This document shows positions 16,223 to 19,832 of a stretch of DNA of 19,832 bases, piece by piece. The notes below the pieces were generated by a model. That model was given only the letters and a program-made list of their open reading frames with translations, did no database searches and was not told where the DNA came from. Where the stretch lies: NCBI GenBank assembly GCA_937958075.1, contig CALFFB010000049.1, positions 1 to 19,832 on the forward strand, written 5' to 3'. Made by a program: the position numbers and the translations under genes. Numbering within the stretch: the stretch's first letter is position 1; each line of letters starts with the position of its first letter. The stretch comes from an uncultured Geobacteraceae bacterium (lineage in GTDB: Bacteria > Desulfobacterota > Desulfuromonadia > Desulfuromonadales > Geopsychrobacteraceae).

Positions 16223-16651
16223 ATGAAAAAAGAAGAGGTTCCACAACAGGGAGAATGGACGGCGGGCTGTCGCGAAATCAATTACGCGGTGGACGAGAAG
16301 GGGCGTTATTCCCTGGAGCTCAGCAGTGGCTGGGAAGCCAAGAACATCACCCTCGGGCAGGCCTGGGAGCAGATCGAGGAACAACTTCACCAGGTTCTGG
16401 TCGAGGTACGCGCCGGTCGTAAAAGTCCCCTGGCCTATCACATGATTAAAAACCAGATGGATCCGGCGTTGCTGGCCCAGTACACGGGCCTGGCCCAGTG
16501 GCGGGTCAGGCGGCATCTCAAGGCTTCGGTTTTTGCCAGGCTCAGCAGCGAGATTCTCAACCGCTATGCTGCTCTGTTCCGCATTGATGTCGCGACCCTG
16601 TGCCGGGTGCCGGAGCAGCCGGACCTGGCGCTGACGCCGCCCGAGAGCTAG
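16223..16651 (+). CDS. small protein with helix-turn-helix-like C-terminal domain, unknown function
   Basis: This is a 142-residue soluble protein. Residues 1-65 are mostly polar, with a helix around 45-63 (GQAWEQIEEQLHQVLVEVR). Residues 70-130 read like an XRE-type helix-turn-helix: MDPALLAQYTGLAQWRVRRHLK (79-100), then a helix SSEILNRYAALFRI and a short end. DNA binding, and hence a role as local regulator, is plausible, but the domain could also serve protein contacts. It is 2 nt after the PagL-like gene and 3 nt before the BtrH-like gene, so it belongs to the transcription unit. I do not recognise a named family. No target operator is visible in the window. Confidence 0.6.
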   Translation: MKKEEVPQQGEWTAGCREINYAVDEKGRYSLELSSGWEAKNITLGQAWEQIEEQLHQVLVEVRAGRKSPLAYHMIKNQMDPALLAQYTGLAQWRVRRHLKASVFARLSSEILNRYAALFRIDVATLCRVPEQPDLALTPPES

Positions 16652-16654
16652 CAG

Positions 16655-17674
16655 GTGAAGCCCGTGGTCATTGATTTTCCGCACCGCCAGTTTGCCCATT
16701 GTGAAAGCGGGGTCACCGCCAACCTGCTGACGCATCACGGCTATCCCTGCTCGGAAGCCCTGGTCTTCGGCATCGGCAGCGGTCTGTTTTTCGGTTATGT
16801 CCCCTTTATCAAGCTCAATTTCCTGCCCCTGACAACCTTTCGCGTGGCGCCCGGCGGAATTTTCAAAAAAGCGACCCGGCGTCTTGGCGTCACCATCAGG
16901 CAGCAGCGATTTCGCAGCCCGGTCGAGGCCGAGCAGAGAGTAGACGAGCTGCTTGCCGCGGGCATTCCCGTGGGCGCACAAACCGGGGTGTTCTGGCTGC
17001 CGTACTTTCCGCCGGCGTACCGCTTCCATTTCAACGGGCATAATCTGGTGGTGATGGGCAAACAGGAGAATGATTACCTGATCAGTGACCCGATCTTTGA
17101 GACGGTTGTTTCCTGTCCGGTGCCTGATCTGCGCCGGGCGCGCTTTGCCCGTGGAGCCCTGGCTCCCAAAGGGCGAATCTACTGGATTGAAGATATGCCG
17201 CAGGAAATCGACCTGCGAACAGCGGTGAGCGCCGGCATCGCGGAGGTGTGTCGGGTGATGCTGAAAACGCCGGTGCCGGTAGCCGGGGTGCGTGGTATCC
17301 GCTTTCTGGCGCGGCGCCTGCCGCAATGGCCGGACAAGCTTGGTGAAAAAAAGGCGCTGTTGCAGCTGGGGCATATCGTCCGGATGCAGGAGGAAATCGG
17401 TACCGGTGGCGGGGGGTTTCGCTTTATCTACGCGGCCTTTCTGCAGGAAGCGGCAGCGGTGCTTGATGATGAGCGGCTGCTGGATCTGTCGCAGCGCTGT
17501 ACCGCCATTGGCGACCAATGGCGGGAATTCGCCCTGATTGCCGCGCGGGCCTGCAAGGGACGGGCCGGGGTACGGGATTCCGTCGTCCAGTTGGCGCAGT
17601 TTCTTGTCCGTTGTGCCGATGATGAGGAACAGTTATTTGTCGATCTGCAAGCTGTGGTCCGGGAGCACCGATAA
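16655..17674 (+). CDS. BtrH-type (DUF4872-like) acyl transferase
   Basis: This 339-residue protein begins at GTG 16655. The N-terminal half fits the BtrH N-terminal domain, a papain/C39-like fold: Cys16 in HRQFAHCESG, SEALVFGIGSGLFF (33-46), His129 in FNGHNLVV and Asp145 in LISDPIFE. Together these make a plausible Cys-His-Asp triad. The C-terminal half (about 165-339) is helical, as in the accompanying DUF4872 region. BtrH in butirosin biosynthesis moves an acyl group from an ACP to an amine of the aminoglycoside. By analogy this protein may transfer the cluster acyl chain from ACP to an amine acceptor, forming an amide. It could instead be a peptidase-like protein. It is followed 3 nt later by an ABC transporter, suggesting that the transfer product is exported. 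Confidence 0.78.
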   Translation: MKPVVIDFPHRQFAHCESGVTANLLTHHGYPCSEALVFGIGSGLFFGYVPFIKLNFLPLTTFRVAPGGIFKKATRRLGVTIRQQRFRSPVEAEQRVDELLAAGIPVGAQTGVFWLPYFPPAYRFHFNGHNLVVMGKQENDYLISDPIFETVVSCPVPDLRRARFARGALAPKGRIYWIEDMPQEIDLRTAVSAGIAEVCRVMLKTPVPVAGVRGIRFLARRLPQWPDKLGEKKALLQLGHIVRMQEEIGTGGGGFRFIYAAFLQEAAAVLDDERLLDLSQRCTAIGDQWREFALIAARACKGRAGVRDSVVQLAQFLVRCADDEEQLFVDLQAVVREHR

Positions 17675-17677
17675 GCG

Positions 17678-18439
17678 ATGGCGACGGAAGAGGTGATCCG
17701 GGTTGAACGCCTGACAAAAGTCTATCCGAACAGCCGGCAGCCGGCGGTGGACAACCTGACCTTGTCTGTTGACCGGGGGACTGTGTTCGGACTGCTCGGT
17801 CCCAACGGAGCAGGAAAGACGACAACCCTGTCCATCCTCTGCACCCTGCTGAAGCCGACATCCGGCAGGGTGACCCTGCTCGGTTACGATGTGGTCGCCC
17901 AGGCCTCGTTGCTCCGCCGACGGATCGGTCTGGTGCCGCAGGAAATCGCCCTTTATCCGACCCTGACGCTGCGGGAAAACCTGACCTATTTCGCGCGTAT
18001 CCTGGGGGTGACCAGGCAGCGGGCAGCACAGCGGGTCAGTGATTGCCTCGATCTGGTCGGTCTTGGTGACCGGGCACAGCGCCGCATCGATACCTTTTCC
18101 GGCGGCATGAAGCGCCGCGCCAATCTGGCTGTGGCCATTCTCCATGAGCCGGATATTCTGTTCCTCGACGAGCCGACCGTCGGCATTGATGCCCAGTCCC
18201 GCCACCTGATCCGGCAGCGGCTGCTTGAGTTGAACGCCGCCGGGATGACCCTGGTCTATACCACCCACCACATGGAGGAAGCACAGCATTTCTGTCGGAA
18301 GATCGCCATTATTGATAATGGCCGGATGATTGCGACCGGGGTGCCCGACGAACTGATTTCGGCAGCGGGTACCTGCCGCAATCTGGAAGAGCTGTTTCTG
18401 GCGCTGACCGGCAAACAGCTGCGCGACAGCGAGGGATAA
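17678..18439 (+). CDS. ABC transporter ATP-binding protein (ABC-2 type, CcmA/DrrA-like)
   Basis: The 253-residue ATPase has all motifs: Walker A GPNGAGKTT (41-49, Lys47), Q-loop Gln88 in LVPQE, signature TFSGGMKRR (139-147), Walker B ILFLDEP (160-166) with Glu165, and the switch His197 in TTHHME. It powers export by the ABC-2 permease encoded directly after it (18445-19779). The DrrA/NatA-like group handles drugs, lipids and polysaccharides. The likely cargo is the BtrH-linked or other lipid product, by position only. The start is ATG 17678, 3 nt after the BtrH-like stop, with a second in-frame codon unlikely. Function as an ATPase is certain; cargo is unknown. Confidence 0.95.
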   Translation: MATEEVIRVERLTKVYPNSRQPAVDNLTLSVDRGTVFGLLGPNGAGKTTTLSILCTLLKPTSGRVTLLGYDVVAQASLLRRRIGLVPQEIALYPTLTLRENLTYFARILGVTRQRAAQRVSDCLDLVGLGDRAQRRIDTFSGGMKRRANLAVAILHEPDILFLDEPTVGIDAQSRHLIRQRLLELNAAGMTLVYTTHHMEEAQHFCRKIAIIDNGRMIATGVPDELISAAGTCRNLEELFLALTGKQLRDSEG

Positions 18440-18444
18440 CCGGT

Positions 18445-19779
18445 ATGCGTGCTCTGCTTACGGCCGTCAAAGAGTTACAGCTTCTGCGGCGCGATCCCGT
18501 CGGACTGATTGTTCTCTTTGTCATGCCGGTGCTGCTGGTGCTGGTACTGACCCTGACCCAGGAGAATATTTTCCGGGCGACGGGGGAAGTGACAGCTAGG
18601 GCGCTGCTGGTCAATGAGGACGCCGGGGTCTTGGGCGAACAGCTGGTCGGGTATCTGGAAGACAGCGGGGTGGTGGCCCTGTTGACGGCTGCCGACGGGG
18701 ACGGAGAGGATGCGGTGGCACGAGCGCGGCAGGCGGTTTACGGCGGCAGTTACCAGTTTGCCATTGTCATACCCGAACACTTCAGTCAGGCCATCGATGC
18801 CGCGGCCGTTGAGATGGCAAGGGTCATGCTGCGTGGCGAGGAGATCATCTCCTCGGCAGCGCCAGAGGTTGTCCTCTATTTTGACCCGGCGGTGCGTGGC
18901 GTTTATCGTACGGCGGTGTCCGGAGCCTTGCGCCAGGCCCTGCTCGCTTTGAGCATGACGCGTCAGAGCGCAGCTCTGATGCAGGTGTTGACGGATGAGG
19001 TCAATCGACAGCTGCAACAGCAGCTCGCGCCTTACGGTTTTGGCGATGGGGCGCGGATTGTGCTGCCGGAGGTACTGCCGGGGTTGGCAGACGGGCAGGC
19101 GGCGACCGTGAAGGAAGAGTCGGCCACACCGGGAGATCGTGGGCTGATACCAACCTCGGTGCAGCAGAATGTGCCGGCCTGGACCCTTTTCGGCATGTTT
19201 TTTATCGTCGTGCCCCTGGCGGGAACCCTGGTCCGTGAACGTCAGGAAGGGACGCTGCTGCGGCTGATGACCATGCCCGTCGGCAGTGGCAGTCTGTTAT
19301 TGGGCAAGGTGCTGGCCTATCTGCTGGTGTGCCTGCTGCAGTTTGGTCTGATGCTGGGTGTCGGCCGTTTTGTCCTGCCGCGCCTGGGGGCGCCGCTGCT
19401 GGAAATGGGGGGCTCGGTTGCGGCATTGCTACTGGTGGCTGTGGCGGCAGCCCTGGCGGCCTGTGGTTTCGGCATCCTGGTCGGGGTCGTGGTGAAATCT
19501 TACGATCAGGCGGCGATATTCGGATCGGTATCGGTGGTTATCGCGGCGGCGCTGGGGGGGGTCATGGTGCCGGTGTACGTGATGCCGACGGCCATGCAGA
19601 CCCTCAGTCTGCTGTCTCCCCTTGGCTGGGGGCTGGAGGCCTTTCTCGAAGTTTTCGTCCGGGGGGGAGGTGCAGCTCAGGTGCTGCCGGAGATAGCTGC
19701 TCTGGGCGGTTTCTTTTGTGGCTGCCTGGGGACTGCCGTTCTGGTACTGGCGCAGCGGCGCGGAAACGGCAGGATCTGA
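18445..19779 (+). CDS. ABC-2 type permease
   Basis: This 444-residue membrane protein has the YhhJ-like ABC-2 layout. It has one TM segment near 22-42 (VGLIVLFVMPVLLVLVLTL), a long extracytoplasmic domain (about 50-240), and five or so TM segments from about 247 to 438, with a final basic tail RRGNGRI. The coupling region REROEGTLLRLM-like stretch (REGTLLRLM core at about 265-275) is typical of the family. It pairs with the ATPase gene 5 nt upstream. It may export the lipid or BtrH-modified product, giving the cluster a second export route besides the MMPL pump. It ends 53 nt before the window edge, and no clear terminator is seen there. Confidence 0.92.
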   Translation: MRALLTAVKELQLLRRDPVGLIVLFVMPVLLVLVLTLTQENIFRATGEVTARALLVNEDAGVLGEQLVGYLEDSGVVALLTAADGDGEDAVARARQAVYGGSYQFAIVIPEHFSQAIDAAAVEMARVMLRGEEIISSAAPEVVLYFDPAVRGVYRTAVSGALRQALLALSMTRQSAALMQVLTDEVNRQLQQQLAPYGFGDGARIVLPEVLPGLADGQAATVKEESATPGDRGLIPTSVQQNVPAWTLFGMFFIVVPLAGTLVRERQEGTLLRLMTMPVGSGSLLLGKVLAYLLVCLLQFGLMLGVGRFVLPRLGAPLLEMGGSVAALLLVAVAAALAACGFGILVGVVVKSYDQAAIFGSVSVVIAAALGGVMVPVYVMPTAMQTLSLLSPLGWGLEAFLEVFVRGGGAAQVLPEIAALGGFFCGCLGTAVLVLAQRRGNGRI

Positions 19780-19832
19780 CGAACGGATAAAACTGTTCGC
19801 TAGCTCGGGCATAGGATTGGGAATCCCATGGA

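Noticed and set aside
19780..19827. Inverted repeats after the last gene (CGAAC 19780-19784 with GTTCG 19795-19799; GGATT 19814-19818 with AATCC 19822-19826)
   Set aside because: Stems are only 5 bp and no T-run follows, so an intrinsic terminator cannot be supported.
1..19832. CRISPR arrays, tRNA/rRNA genes, insertion sequences, transposases or phage genes
   Set aside because: None seen on either strand; no direct repeat arrays, no terminal inverted repeats and no integrase or transposase motifs.

Overview
The window is one strand-biased gene run. About 20 protein genes lie on the + strand, most joined by 1-14 nt start/stop overlaps, with no stretch over 85 nt free of coding sequence. GC content is high by eye (about 60%). 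The gene families and style suggest a Gram-negative anaerobe of the Desulfuromonadales/Geobacter-Pelobacter type. This assignment is inferred from gene content and was not tested. The outer-membrane genes (LolA-like carrier, PagL-like barrel, lipoprotein) show directly that the host has two membranes.

Layout: (1) 1-6845 is an aryl-polyene-like (APE) block. It starts with the tail of an unknown gene, followed by an ApeP-like dehydratase, LolA-like carrier, MMPL/RND exporter, DUF3261 lipoprotein, ApeI-like dehydratase, hotdog thioesterase, catalytic ketosynthase (KS) and a short chain-length-factor-like KS (CLF). (2) 6905-10989 holds three consecutive B12-binding-type radical SAM proteins. (3) 10976-13058 holds a family 2 glycosyltransferase with a DUF2062 membrane tail and an LpxL/HtrB-type acyltransferase. 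(4) 13143-15651 holds an acyl carrier protein (ACP), a second catalytic KS and a second catalytically dead KS partner. (5) 15660-19779 holds a PagL-like outer-membrane deacylase, a small helix-turn-helix protein, a BtrH-type acyl transferase, and an ABC ATPase with its ABC-2 permease.

How it may work together (inference): two KS/CLF pairs and the ACP build a chain. The two dehydratases act on it during elongation, perhaps as a heterodimer. The radical SAM enzymes methylate, cyclise or rearrange it. The acyltransferase, glycosyltransferase and/or BtrH-like transferase attach it to a head group. The MMPL/LolA/lipoprotein set and the ABC-2 transporter move it across the envelope. APE clusters and the proposed ladderane-type clusters (type II fatty acid synthase genes plus several radical SAM genes) are the closest known precedents I can name. 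The exact product cannot be read from the sequence. No ketoreductase, starter-activating ligase or second ACP is visible, so the cluster probably continues to the left of base 1.
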